Positions 34,316 to 42,926 of a stretch of DNA of 64,000 bases are shown here, piece after piece. This DNA is from Streptococcus suis. GTDB lineage: Bacteria > Bacillota > Bacilli > Lactobacillales > Streptococcaceae. The stretch's first letter is position 1. Every line of letters starts with the position of its first letter. The position numbers were made by a program, and so were the translations under genes. Under the pieces are notes generated by a model, which ran no database searches, had not been told where the DNA came from, and saw only the letters and a list, made by a program, of their open reading frames with translations. Location of the stretch: the NCBI RefSeq assembly GCF_002964575.1, contig NZ_POQQ01000060.1, forward strand, positions 62,001 through 126,000. Reading direction: 5' to 3'.

Positions 34316-35692
34316 CTACCACTTTTTAAAGCGAATATAATGATAAATATAGCAACCAATCATAAATGGTACACCAAAGTAAAGACCTGCACGCTGAGAA
34401 GGATCCCAACCGATGCCGATGATGGAAATAACCAGCAAAACAACTGTAATCCATGGCAAAGTCGGTGAAAATGGCGTCTTGTATTCCAATTCATCTTCGC
34501 TATGATTCTTCAAAAATTCACGTCGGAAACCGATTTGTGCAAGCGGAATAGCCAACCAAGCAATGACAACCGCAAAACCAGCGATGGAAACCAAGGCCAA
34601 GAAAATAGTATCTTCTGCATAAATTGAGGCAATCAAGGCTATAACAACACCAACCATGGACAAAATCATACCACGCATTGGAACACCGTGTTTGTTGATT
34701 TTTACTAATTCCTTGCTAATCATGCCTTCGTTTGCCAAAGACCAAAGCATACGGCTTGAAGCGTAGAGCCCTGAAGTAGAAGCTGATAAAATAGCAGTCA
34801 AGATGATGAAGTTCATAATGTCTGCAGCGTAAGGGAAGCCAATCTTGTCCAATACAAGTACGAAAGGAGCCTCAGTAACACCTGCTTCTGACATAGGAAG
34901 TAGTGCTGCCAAAACAACAATCGTCAAAACAAAGAAGATGACCAACAAACCTATTGTTGATTTAATGGCTTGCGGCACTGCCTTCTTGGGATTGTCTGTT
35001 TCCCCAGCGGCAATTCCAATCATTTCAACACCGGAAAAGGCATAGTTAACTGACAACATGACCGAGATAAATCCAACTAGTCCGTTAGGGAGCAAACCGT
35101 CACTTGTGATATTGTTAAATAACGGCGCTGCATTGGTTCCTTCAAAAGGCAAAATACCAAAAATGGCTAAAATTCCGAGAACAATAAAAGCTGCAATAGC
35201 ATAAACCTTGATTGACGACAACGCATCCTCCGCCTTGGCAAACCAGCCAACCGAAAGCGTATTTAAAGCAAAGACAACGATGGCGAAAATCGTTGCAAAA
35301 ATCCAAATTGGCACACTAGGAAACCAACGTTGCATAAGTTGAGCTGCTCCGACGAACTGAGAAGCCAGTGCGACTACCCAGCAAAGCCAATACATCCAGG
35401 CCACCATAAAACCAGTACCAGGACTGATAAACTTAGTAGCATAGGTATGGAAGGAGCCTGTTACTGGCATGGCTACGGAAAGCTCCCCCAGCGAAAACAT
35501 AACCAAATAAACCATAACAGCTCCAAAAAGATAAGCTGCAATAGCTCCAAATGGTCCAGCCTGTGCAATGGTATAGCCCGAACTCAAGAACAAACCTGTT
35601 CCAATAACCCCACCGATGGACAACATCTGCAAATGACGGCTGTTCATCTCTCAATTGAAGGTACCTTCATTTTCAAAATTATGATTTTCCAT
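34316..35692 (-). pseudogene. mmuP: S-methylmethionine permease with in-frame TGA at codon 14
   Basis: APC-superfamily amino acid permease with about twelve helices (QMLSIGGVIGTGLFLSSGYT, GEMIGIAAGETDNPKKAVP-like block). From the well-placed ATG 35692 (AGGAGAG 4 nt upstream) the frame reads MENHNFENEGTFN, then TGA at 35653-35651, then E and MNSRHLQMLS at 35647. Without the TGA the protein would be 458 residues. Restart at ATG 35647 would give 443 residues lacking only the cytosolic N-terminal tail, so activity might survive. A nonsense change of one base (CGA, AGA or GGA to TGA) explains it. A MET-box-like site lies upstream. Confidence 0.8.
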
Positions 35693-35772
35693 AAACTCTC
35701 CTAAATAGTAATGATTTATTTATGATAACACAGTTTTTCAGAAAATCGTTATACCGTTTTCAACGCGAGTGT

Positions 35773-35789
35773 TATAGTTATCAGTTATA
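35773..35789 (-). promoter_or_regulatory. MET-box-like operator of mmuPM
   Basis: TATAGTTATCAGTTATA closely matches the streptococcal MET-box pattern TATAGTTTNAAACTATA, bound by LysR-type MetR/MtaR regulators. It lies about 80 bp upstream of the mmuP start. Confidence 0.5.
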
Positions 35790-35793
35790 ACAA

Positions 35794-35823
35794 AATCCCC
35801 GCCGTCACGTGACAGCGGGGATT
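35794..35823 (-). terminator. gltX terminator
   Basis: AATCCCCGCTGTC/GACGGCGGGGATT arms with loop ACGT, then TTTTGTT on the minus strand. Confidence 0.85.
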
Positions 35824-35830
35824 ATTTATC

Positions 35831-37285
35831 TTACAAACTCTTCAACATATTATCAATATGCTGGATGGATTTTTCACGGCCGAGCAGGTAAATGGTATTT
35901 GGCAACTCTGGTCCGTGCATTTCGCCTGAAACGGCGATACGGATAGGCATGAAGAGGTTTTTGCCCTTGATGCCTGTTTCTTTTTGAACAGCCTTGATTT
36001 GTGGGAAGATGTTATCTGGTTGGAAATCTTCGTCTGTCATGGCTTCCAATTTTTCCTTGAGGGCATTGAGAACCGTCGGAACAGTCTCACCTGCCATGAC
36101 TTCTTTTTCTTCATCAGTCAATTCTGGAAAATCAGAGAAGAAAAGGTCTGTCAAACCAACGATTTCATCCGCAGATGACATTTGTGGCTTGTACAATTCC
36201 ACCAATTTTTCTGCCTTGTCTGTCAAACGCCCTGCTTCTTCCAAGAATGGTTTGGCAAGGTCGAAAATGGTCTCCAAATCAGCTTTTTTGATGTACTCAT
36301 TGCCCATCCACGCCAACTTTTTCGGATCGAAGGAAGCTGGTGACTTGCTGAGGCGTTTTTCGTCAAAGAGTTGGATAATCTCATCTTTGGAGAAGATTTC
36401 TTCTTCACCACCAGGAGTCCAACCCAAAAGTGTGATAAAGTTGAAAACAGCTTCTGGCAGGTAGCCTTTTTTGCGGTAATCTTCGATAAAGGCAAGAGTA
36501 TTGGTGTCACGTTTGGACAGCTTTTTACCGGTTGCAGAGTTGATAATCAAGGTCATGTGGGCAAACTCTGGTGCTTCCCAACCAAGTGCTTCATAGACCA
36601 TGAGCTGCTTGGGTGTATTGGCAATGTGGTCATCCCCACGGATAACGTGCGAAATCTCCATCAAATGATCATCAATGACCACGGCAAAGTTATAAGTTGG
36701 GTAACCGTCGCGTTTCTGGATAACCCAGTCGCCACCGATGTTGCCACCTTCAAACTCAATCTCGCCCTTAACCATGTCATTCCACTTGTAGATACCAGCT
36801 TCGTTGACAGCCAAGCGGACAGTTGGGACAATGCCAGCCGCCTCACGCTCTGCGATGTAGGCTGCTTTTTCATCTTCAGACATACCCAGGTATTCGTTGA
36901 TGTAGCGAGGTGTTTCGCCCGCAGCTTCCTGACGCTCACGCTCCGCCGCCAACTCTTCTTCGGTCACGTAAGACTTGTAGGCCTTTCCTGAAGCCAAGAG
37001 CTCATCGACATACTTCTGGTAAATATCCAAACGCTCAGACTGGCGGTATTGGTCATGGGTTTCTGGGCTTTCATCCCAGTCAATACCCAACCAACGCAGG
37101 TTTTCCAGCTGAGAACGCTCACCGTCTTCCACATGACGTTTACGGTCTGTGTCTTCGATACGAATAAGGAAAGTACCGCCGTGATGACGGGCAAAAAGAT
37201 AGTTGAACAATGCTGTACGGGCATTTCCGATATGCAACAGTCCCGTTGGACTTGGTGCGTAACGCACACGAATTGGTTTAGTCAT
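35831..37285 (-). CDS. gltX: Glutamyl-tRNA synthetase
   Basis: 484 residues, class I synthetase. HIGN signature in [17 protein letters not shown] near the start, and [10 protein letters not shown] (KMSKS-equivalent) near residue 255. In bacteria lacking GlnRS it also charges tRNA-Gln with glutamate. ATG 37285 ([12 protein letters not shown]) with GGAGAGAAAC upstream is chosen over an in-frame codon at 37333. Promoter TGCTATAAT at 37322. Confidence 0.97.
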   Translation of the reverse strand: MTKPIRVRYAPSPTGLLHIGNARTALFNYLFARHHGGTFLIRIEDTDRKRHVEDGERSQLENLRWLGIDWDESPETHDQYRQSERLDIYQKYVDELLASGKAYKSYVTEEELAAERERQEAAGETPRYINEYLGMSEDEKAAYIAEREAAGIVPTVRLAVNEAGIYKWNDMVKGEIEFEGGNIGGDWVIQKRDGYPTYNFAVVIDDHLMEISHVIRGDDHIANTPKQLMVYEALGWEAPEFAHMTLIINSATGKKLSKRDTNTLAFIEDYRKKGYLPEAVFNFITLLGWTPGGEEEIFSKDEIIQLFDEKRLSKSPASFDPKKLAWMGNEYIKKADLETIFDLAKPFLEEAGRLTDKAEKLVELYKPQMSSADEIVGLTDLFFSDFPELTDEEKEVMAGETVPTVLNALKEKLEAMTDEDFQPDNIFPQIKAVQKETGIKGKNLFMPIRIAVSGEMHGPELPNTIYLLGREKSIQHIDNMLKSL

Positions 37286-37316
37286 GTTTCTCTCCTGTAA
37301 AATTTCAATCAAGAAC

Positions 37317-37322
37317 ATTATA
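37317..37322 (-). promoter_or_regulatory. gltX extended -10
   Basis: TATGCTATAATG on the minus strand, 32 nt before the gltX start. Confidence 0.55.
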
Positions 37323-37346
37323 GCATAGAACACCCTCAGATAACAG

Positions 37347-37373
37347 AAAAATCAGCCTAATCAGACTGATTTT
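37347..37373 (-). terminator. Terminator of MFS transporter gene
   Basis: AATCAGTCT GATT AGGCTGATT followed by TTTC on the minus strand; overlaps the stop codon. Confidence 0.65.
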
Positions 37374-38637
37374 GAGGTGTTTTTTGGTTGCGTGCCAGCC
37401 AGTAGAGGACATAAAGGACCAAGAAGCCAGCAGCCGCTAGGAAAAGTCCGCTAATCTGATCGACGGCCAGGACCAAGACTAGACCTGAAACAAGTAGTCG
37501 GACAAAGGCCTGACCCAGCATGAAGTAGGTAGATACCGCTCCACCGATAGTTGCCAGCTGCTCCTCTGGCATAGAATTGACAAACTTGGCATTAAACTTG
37601 GGACCGCTAGCCCCAAAACCAATCCCCATAGTTGCTAGGAAGAAGAGAATGACTGGCAGTTGGTGAAGCAACATTCCGACAAACACTCCAAATAGAGAGA
37701 AAGTGGCTGCCACTTCCAGCGTAACCATGCTGGTCTTTTTGAAAAGGGTAAAGACCAAGGTCGAACCCAAGATGTTGCCGACAAAGAAGATCAGAATTGT
37801 CAGGGCAAGGGTGGTCTCAACATTGAGAAAAACAAGGCTTGAGTCTTCGCTAATCAGCAGGACCAGAATAGGATAGAGAATCGCTCCGCAGGCGTTGATT
37901 ATGGGGCTGGTAATCAAGACCAGACGAAACTCGGGGATCTTGCGCAGCTCCACGATGGCTTGCTTGAAAGAAGCTAGAATGCCTGGTCCCTTGGTTGCCT
38001 GCTCAGGCTGGCTCGGCTGCTCTGCTATTTTCAAAGGCTGCTCCGTCAGGAGTTTGCGAAAGGCTGGCGTCAGCAGCTGCATGATGAGGAGTGCGGCCAA
38101 AAAGGTGCCGGCGTTGAGAAAGGCCAGGTTTTGGTAGGAGAGGAGGCCGACCAAGAGGGCAGAGAGGGCCTGAGAGGCGATGTTGAGGAGGCTGGTCACG
38201 GTCTGGCGAAAGGCCGAGTACTGCTCCCGCTCTTCCTTGGGTGCTACGCGCAATCCCAGAGGTGCATAGAGGCCGTTTTCATAGAAGCCAGCGAAGTCTG
38301 CAAAGACATTGAAACTTGCAGCCACCACGACAATCCAGAGGGCTGGCTCAAAGCCCATGCAGAATCCGAGGATGAGGTAGAGTACAACGCGAAAGAGGAG
38401 GGTCAGCTTAATAGTGCTGATTTTGTTGACTGTCTTGTCTGCCAGATAGCCTGTAAAGAGCCCCATAAAGCTAGGAAAGATTTCTGAGAAGGTCACAATT
38501 GCCAGCGCCAGACGGCTGTTGGGCACCAGTAAAACATAGTTCATTAAGGCCAGATAATAGACAACATCACCAAAATTGGACAGCATATCCGCAGTCAGTA
38601 CCCATAGGTAGGTAGCATTTTTCAAAATCTTTTTCAT
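37357..38637 (-). CDS. MFS transporter
   Basis: 426 residues with about twelve membrane helices and the loop GYLADKTVNKIS after helix 2 (MFS motif A, GxLaDrxGrr-like). A hydrophilic central loop (~200-225, TEQPLKIAEQPSQPEQATKG) splits it into two six-helix halves. Substrate unknown; drug or metabolite efflux is possible. A perfect 12-bp palindrome CAGAATATTCTG (38664-38675) lies 27 bp upstream of the start and may be an operator. Confidence 0.85.
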   Translation of the reverse strand: MKKILKNATYLWVLTADMLSNFGDVVYYLALMNYVLLVPNSRLALAIVTFSEIFPSFMGLFTGYLADKTVNKISTIKLTLLFRVVLYLILGFCMGFEPALWIVVVAASFNVFADFAGFYENGLYAPLGLRVAPKEEREQYSAFRQTVTSLLNIASQALSALLVGLLSYQNLAFLNAGTFLAALLIMQLLTPAFRKLLTEQPLKIAEQPSQPEQATKGPGILASFKQAIVELRKIPEFRLVLITSPIINACGAILYPILVLLISEDSSLVFLNVETTLALTILIFFVGNILGSTLVFTLFKKTSMVTLEVAATFSLFGVFVGMLLHQLPVILFFLATMGIGFGASGPKFNAKFVNSMPEEQLATIGGAVSTYFMLGQAFVRLLVSGLVLVLAVDQISGLFLAAAGFLVLYVLYWLARNQKTPQNQSD

Positions 38638-38722
38638 GGTAATCCCTTTCTTTATTTAATTTACAGAATATTCTGACTTTTAATTCTACAGAGGAGCCTG
38701 GATAGACTGCTCTCTGTTCACT

Positions 38723-39388
38723 CTAGGTGTAATAGATATTCAGAGTAGAGAAGGCCATATCTCCTGTGATACGCAGTATCTTTTCCCCCATGCCAGTTGC
38801 ATAGTTATTGACAGCAGATATAGAACTATCCAGTTCCACGACCGCCAGCCAATTTGCCGGCAGATAAAGATCAACTGACGCGAAGGCCGTATCGATATGA
38901 AATTCAGCCTTATCTCCCTGAATAACCGCTTGATCAAAGTAAACCATACTGGAGCCAAAGGCCACCTCCACACTATCGTAGGTAAAATTTTCCTCATGAA
39001 TATAGCGAGTAGAGGAGCCAAAAGCTATTTCCCTACCCTTGTCGCCAATCACCCCTGTACCAAAACCTTTTGTGTCAATGGCATTCCTGCTCATCTTAGG
39101 TTTGATCAGTATCTTCAACCCTGCACATGCCAGTATTGCACCTAAAATCAAGGTCCAGGTATCAATTTCCAGCCAATCAAAGTGATTGTTTAGCATAATA
39201 AAGACCAATGTTCCCCAGATAAAGCTTGTGACCAACTGTTTTTTTATCATTGCTTTGAAAAAGAGATAACTCCATCCAACTACCAGCGCTAATTTCCAAA
39301 GAGGAAACTTCATGACTGGCAAGTAGTCTTGAAACAAGACCAGACCCGCCAAGACCAGCAGAGCTATCCCTAAACCGTTTTTTTTCAT
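38723..39388 (-). CDS. LiaF-like membrane protein
   Basis: 221 residues: four membrane segments (~1-90), then a soluble beta-rich domain with GTGVIGDKGREIAFGSSTRY, VAFGSSMVYFDQAVI and FASVDLYLPANW, repeats typical of the LiaF C-terminal (cell-wall-antibiotic response) domain. It is 4 nt downstream of a LytTR regulator and no LiaRS pair is present. A LytTR protein with a membrane partner recalls the LytTR regulatory systems of streptococci, where the membrane protein inhibits the regulator; that role is inferred. Confidence 0.75.
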   Translation of the reverse strand: MKKNGLGIALLVLAGLVLFQDYLPVMKFPLWKLALVVGWSYLFFKAMIKKQLVTSFIWGTLVFIMLNNHFDWLEIDTWTLILGAILACAGLKILIKPKMSRNAIDTKGFGTGVIGDKGREIAFGSSTRYIHEENFTYDSVEVAFGSSMVYFDQAVIQGDKAEFHIDTAFASVDLYLPANWLAVVELDSSISAVNNYATGMGEKILRITGDMAFSTLNIYYT

Positions 39389-39392
39389 CTTC

Positions 39393-39839
39393 CTACCTCA
39401 TTTCCTGTAACTTTTCTTTTAATAAATGGTAATAATGTCGCGACACGTGAACTTCCTTGTGAGTCTTATAGAAGGAAATCCGACTGGTGCCCGAGAAGGA
39501 CTTGTCCAGCGAATAGATGGCTTTGGCATTGGCAATGGTGGACTTGGAAACCCGGCAAAAATGAGCAGGGAGACAATCTTCCAGTTCATAGAGCTTCATC
39601 TTGACTTCATAGGCGTCATCTCTAGTATGCCCCATCAGCTTGGTCCCATCCGTTTCAAAAAAGAGCAGGTCTTCTAGTTTCAAGAAATACTCACTGGTGC
39701 CCTTGTAAAAGACCAGACTAGGACGGCTCAGGCGACTTAGGACTTGCTGGATTTGTTCCAACTCTGGCCCTAACTGATTGCTTCTGATAATCACTTCGAC
39801 TTGTTCTAAGCTATCATCTAATTCAATCCGAACTTTCAT
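39393..39839 (-). CDS. LytTR-domain transcriptional regulator
   Basis: 148 residues: a short N-terminal region (MKVRIELDDSLEQVEVIIRS) and a C-terminal LytTR DNA-binding domain (~50-148; SEYFLKLEDLLFFETDGTKL, CRVSKSTIANAKAIYSLDKS). No receiver domain, so it is not a response regulator. Two direct repeats 21 bp apart lie just upstream of its promoter and are likely its own binding site. Confidence 0.88.
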   Translation of the reverse strand: MKVRIELDDSLEQVEVIIRSNQLGPELEQIQQVLSRLSRPSLVFYKGTSEYFLKLEDLLFFETDGTKLMGHTRDDAYEVKMKLYELEDCLPAHFCRVSKSTIANAKAIYSLDKSFSGTSRISFYKTHKEVHVSRHYYHLLKEKLQEMR

Positions 39840-39865
39840 AAGACCTCCTTTGCTTTTCTGGTTTT

Positions 39866-39933
39866 ATTATATCAACTTACTCGAATTTTGCAAGGGCATT
39901 TCAGCAAGTGGTCAAAAAATGCCAGTAAGTGGT
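39866..39933 (-). promoter_or_regulatory. LytTR-regulator promoter with upstream direct repeats
   Basis: -35 TTGCAA (39893-39888), 16 bp, -10 TATAAT (39871-39866). Upstream, ACCACTTACTG (39933-39923) and ACCACTTGCTG (39912-39902) repeat at 21-bp spacing, two helical turns, as expected for LytTR binding. GGCATTT/AAATGCC also forms an inverted repeat around the proximal site. Confidence 0.7.
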
Positions 39934-39947
39934 ATCATCAGGCATAC

Positions 39948-39969
39948 AAAAAACCAGCCGTAGCTGGTT
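39948..39969 (-). terminator. Terminator of AIM24-type gene
   Basis: AACCAGC TACG GCTGGTTTTTT on the minus strand. Confidence 0.88.
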
Positions 39970-39974
39970 GAGTA

Positions 39975-40733
39975 TTAAAAAATCGCGTCAAGCAGAGAGG
40001 AACTGCCACCGCCACCATCGCCACCAGCACCAACAATATGATTACCGATGACTTGGGCAAAGGTTTCAATATTCAAGCTTTGTACATAGATTTCACCATA
40101 GCCAGAGAAGGTATTAACAATTCCTTCCCCTGTACCGATCGATTGCAAGAAACCATTTTCCATGTGAATATCGTAGTTGAGGTCACGGCTCCAGGCTACC
40201 ACATGGGCATTATCAATGGTAATGCTCCCACCATCCAGTTCAATCTTCTTAATCGAACCGAAGGCATTTGCCAATAGAGTTCCTCTTCCTTCCGTAGTCA
40301 TGACAAAGAGACCACCCTGACCACCGAAAAAGGCCCGACCGACACTCTGGCGCTCCATCTTATATTGAGCAGAACCATCTAGGGCAAGAAAAGCACCATC
40401 ATTGAGGCGGTATTGCTCTGCACCCAGTTCCAAGGCAATGACCTGACCTGGCGTTGAAGGCGCAAGCGCAATTTTGCCATCGTCACTATTGGAAATGGCT
40501 TGCGTGATAAACATAGACTCACCTGATACCATGGAACGACCAATGGCCCCCATGAGCTTGCCAAAACCAGAACCACCACGGGCATTGAGCTTGGTATTTA
40601 AGGTCACGCTTGGTGTATGGTAAACCATGCTTCCCTGTTGAATATAGGCTGACTCACCAGCTTCTAAGGCGATTTCCACCAAAGGAAATTGCATATTGCT
40701 GTCGATAGTGTATTTCATCCGATTGTCTGACAT
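39975..40733 (-). CDS. AIM24/TIGR00266-family protein
   Basis: 252 residues, beta-rich and Gly-rich, soluble: MQFPLVEIALEAGESAYIQQ, GSMVYHTPSV, GGSGFGKLMGAIGRSMVSGE, GGQGGLFVMTTEGRGTLL and a Gly/Ser C-terminus (GAGGDGGGGSSSLLD). This is the AIM24-like barrel common in Firmicutes; molecular role unknown. Immediately preceded by a 25-residue membrane peptide gene whose stop overlaps its ribosome site. Confidence 0.85.
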   Translation of the reverse strand: MSDNRMKYTIDSNMQFPLVEIALEAGESAYIQQGSMVYHTPSVTLNTKLNARGGSGFGKLMGAIGRSMVSGESMFITQAISNSDDGKIALAPSTPGQVIALELGAEQYRLNDGAFLALDGSAQYKMERQSVGRAFFGGQGGLFVMTTEGRGTLLANAFGSIKKIELDGGSITIDNAHVVAWSRDLNYDIHMENGFLQSIGTGEGIVNTFSGYGEIYVQSLNIETFAQVIGNHIVGAGGDGGGGSSSLLDAIF

Positions 40734-40742
40734 AGTTGCCTC

Positions 40743-40820
40743 CTAATTTTTACGAAAACTACCTGTTAACCACAGGATAGCCATAATCAACCAAAAACAA
40801 GCTAAAATAAACCAAATCAT
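40743..40820 (-). CDS. Small membrane protein of 25 residues
   Basis: Encodes MIWFILACFWLIMAILWLTG plus SFRKN: one hydrophobic helix with a short basic end. AAAGGAG lies 7 nt before the ATG, a consensus promoter lies upstream (40883-40855), and its TAG is joined to the GGAGG of the next gene (TTAGGAGGCAACTATG), so the two are coupled. Too short for ordinary gene finding. It may anchor or help the AIM24-type protein at the membrane; this is inference. Confidence 0.65.
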   Translation of the reverse strand: MIWFILACFWLIMAILWLTGSFRKN

Positions 40821-40854
40821 TTTCAACTCCTTTTTGTATTATTTTTATAACACA

Positions 40855-40883
40855 ATTCTACACCTAAAAAACAACAGTGTCAA
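40855..40883 (-). promoter_or_regulatory. Consensus promoter of the small-protein/AIM24 unit
   Basis: TTGACA, 17 bp, TAGAAT on the minus strand. Confidence 0.82.
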
Positions 40884-40893
40884 GTATTTTTGT

Positions 40894-40927
40894 AAAAAAA
40901 ATATGGGAAACTGCACTATCAGTTCCC
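40894..40927 (-). terminator. Carbonic anhydrase gene terminator
   Basis: GGGAACTG ATAGTG CAGTTTCCC, then ATATTTTTTTT on the minus strand. Confidence 0.85.
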
Positions 40928-40934
40928 CTATCCA

Positions 40935-41429
40935 TTATATCACTTCTGTCATACGACCCGTATCCACATCATAAACTGCACCGAAAATTTCAACATCTTC
41001 AGGTATGAGCGGAGATTGTTTCAAGAGAGCAATATCCTCCCGCACGCTTTCTTCAATGTCTGTAAAAGGAAGAAAGTCTTGACCGCTGACATCGACTTGC
41101 AAATCCCGCTTGAGTTGGACCGCAAAGTCCTCATTGGTAAAGGTCTGGGCACCGCAGTCTGTATGGTGAAGGACCACGATTTCTCTTGTGCCGAGCTGCT
41201 GCTGGGAAATGACTAGCGAGCGAATCATGTCCTCCGTCACGCGCCCGCCTGCATTCCGCAAAATGTGGGCATCACCCAGAGCCAAGCCCAAGGCCTGCGC
41301 CACGTGAAGCCGTGAGCCCATACAGGTCACGATAGCCACCTTTGTCTTTGGACGAAGTGGTAGGTGGTAATCACCATGCAGGTCAACATAGGCCTTGTTG
41401 GCCTTCATAAAGTTTTGAAAATAAGACAT
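40935..41429 (-). CDS. Beta-class carbonic anhydrase
   Basis: 164 residues; hydrates CO2 to bicarbonate. Zinc ligands from VTCMGSRLHVAQAL (Cys, with the Ser/Arg dyad where many members have Asp/Arg) and VLHHTDCGAQTF (His and Cys). Small Firmicutes-type enzyme. Replacement of the usual CxDxR by CMGSR is worth noting. A perfect 9+1+9 dyad TTTCTGAAA/TTTCAGAAA lies at 41453-41471 in its leader. Confidence 0.88.
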   Translation of the reverse strand: MSYFQNFMKANKAYVDLHGDYHLPLRPKTKVAIVTCMGSRLHVAQALGLALGDAHILRNAGGRVTEDMIRSLVISQQQLGTREIVVLHHTDCGAQTFTNEDFAVQLKRDLQVDVSGQDFLPFTDIEESVREDIALLKQSPLIPEDVEIFGAVYDVDTGRMTEVI

Positions 41430-41512
41430 AGGACCTCCTTGTCTGTTGAGAATTTCTGAAATTTTCAGAAATAGGTTAGACCTAGCTTACCATATTCCCG
41501 ACTATTTGTCGT

Positions 41513-41540
41513 AAAAAGAGGAGCGACTAGCTGTCACTCC
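41513..41540 (-). terminator. radA terminator
   Basis: GGAGTGAC AGCTA GTCGCTCC followed by TCTTTTT on the minus strand. Confidence 0.85.
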
Positions 41541-41552
41541 CGAATGATTTCA

Positions 41553-42914
41553 TCAGTTGAATACTTTCTGCAAGACTTCGCCAATGGTAGTCACGCCGAT
41601 AACGGTGATTTCCTTGGGCACCTTGATACCTGTCAGAGAATTTTTGGGGGCATAGACCTTGGTAAAGCCTAATTTGGCGGCTTCGTTAATCCGTTGTTCA
41701 ATCCGATTGACGCGGCGGATTTCACCTGTTAGACCGATTTCGCCTATAAAGCACTCTTGAGGGTTAGTAGGCTTATCCTTGTAACTGGAGGCAAGGGCAA
41801 CTGCGACCGCTAGGTCAATAGCTGGCTCATCCAGTTTGACACCGCCTGCTGACTTAAGGTAGGCATCTTGGTTTTGGAGGAGCAGGCCTGCCCGTTTTTC
41901 CAAAACCGCCATAATCAAGCTGGCACGGTTGAAATCCAAGCCTGTCGTGGTCCGCTTGGCATTGCCAAACATGGTCGGCGTCACCAGGGCCTGCACTTCT
42001 GCAAGGATAGGGCGGGTGCCCTCCATGGTCACGACAATGGCAGAGCCAGTCGCCCCGTCCAAACGCTCTTCCAGAAAGACTTCACTAGGATTGAGGACTT
42101 CGACCAAGCCCTGCGACTGCATTTCAAAAATGCCGATTTCGTTGGTGGAGCCAAAGCGGTTTTTGACCGCTCGCAAGATACGAAAGGTATGTTGACGCTC
42201 GCCCTCAAAATAGAGAACGGTGTCCACCATGTGCTCCAAGGTCCGCGGTCCAGCCAGAGTGCCTTCCTTGGTCATGTGACCGACGATGAATGTTGCGATG
42301 TTGTTGGTCTTGGCAATCTGCATGAGTACATTGGTCACTTCACGGACCTGACTGACAGAGCCTTGCACGCTGGAGATGTCAGGGCTCATAATGGTCTGGA
42401 TAGAGTCGATAATCAGGAAATCTGGTTTTATCTTCTCAATCTCGGTCCGAATGCTCTGCATATTGGTCTCCGCATAGAGATAGAACTCGCTGTCGATATC
42501 GCCCAAACGTTCCGCCCGCAACTTAATCTGCTGGGCAGACTCTTCCCCCGACACATAGAGGACGGTACCAATGGTCGAAAGCTGGGTCGATACCTGTAAG
42601 AGCAGGGTGGATTTGCCGATCCCTGGATCGCCTCCGATCAGGACCAGACTTCCTGGCACCACACCGCCACCGAGGACACGGTTGAACTCCTCCATGTTGG
42701 TCTTAGTGCGGGCCACTTGAATAGAGGAAACTTCATTTAGTTTCATGGGACGGGTCTTCTCACCTGTCAGGCTGACCCGCTCGTTCTTGACTTCAGCGAC
42801 TTCCACTTCCTCGACAAAGCTAGACCAGGAGCCACAGTTGGGGCAGCGGCCCAGATACTTGGGCGAGTGGTACTCGCAGGATTGACAGATAAAGGTTGTT
42901 TTTTTCTTAGCGAT
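41553..42914 (-). CDS. radA: DNA repair protein RadA, initiating at a non-canonical ATC
   Basis: 453 residues. Zinc finger [20 protein letters not shown] at the N-terminus, Walker [11 protein letters not shown] near residue 95, RadA-specific KNRFGS, and a C-terminal Lon-like domain. RadA is a hexameric helicase that extends D-loops in recombination and transformation. The zinc finger is encoded upstream of the first ATG (42806, codon 37). There is no ATG, GTG or TTG before it; the only fitting start is ATC 42914, 8 nt after AGGAGG, giving [11 protein letters not shown] as in other streptococcal RadA. Downstream of dut, 12 nt apart. Confidence 0.88.
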   Translation of the reverse strand: MAKKKTTFICQSCEYHSPKYLGRCPNCGSWSSFVEEVEVAEVKNERVSLTGEKTRPMKLNEVSSIQVARTKTNMEEFNRVLGGGVVPGSLVLIGGDPGIGKSTLLLQVSTQLSTIGTVLYVSGEESAQQIKLRAERLGDIDSEFYLYAETNMQSIRTEIEKIKPDFLIIDSIQTIMSPDISSVQGSVSQVREVTNVLMQIAKTNNIATFIVGHMTKEGTLAGPRTLEHMVDTVLYFEGERQHTFRILRAVKNRFGSTNEIGIFEMQSQGLVEVLNPSEVFLEERLDGATGSAIVVTMEGTRPILAEVQALVTPTMFGNAKRTTTGLDFNRASLIMAVLEKRAGLLLQNQDAYLKSAGGVKLDEPAIDLAVAVALASSYKDKPTNPQECFIGEIGLTGEIRRVNRIEQRINEAAKLGFTKVYAPKNSLTGIKVPKEITVIGVTTIGEVLQKVFN

Positions 42915-42926
42915 GGTGATTTCCTC

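Noticed and set aside
41868-42599. Plus-strand frame of 243 codons opposite radA
   Set aside because: Shadow of radA; no ribosome site or promoter and no domain.
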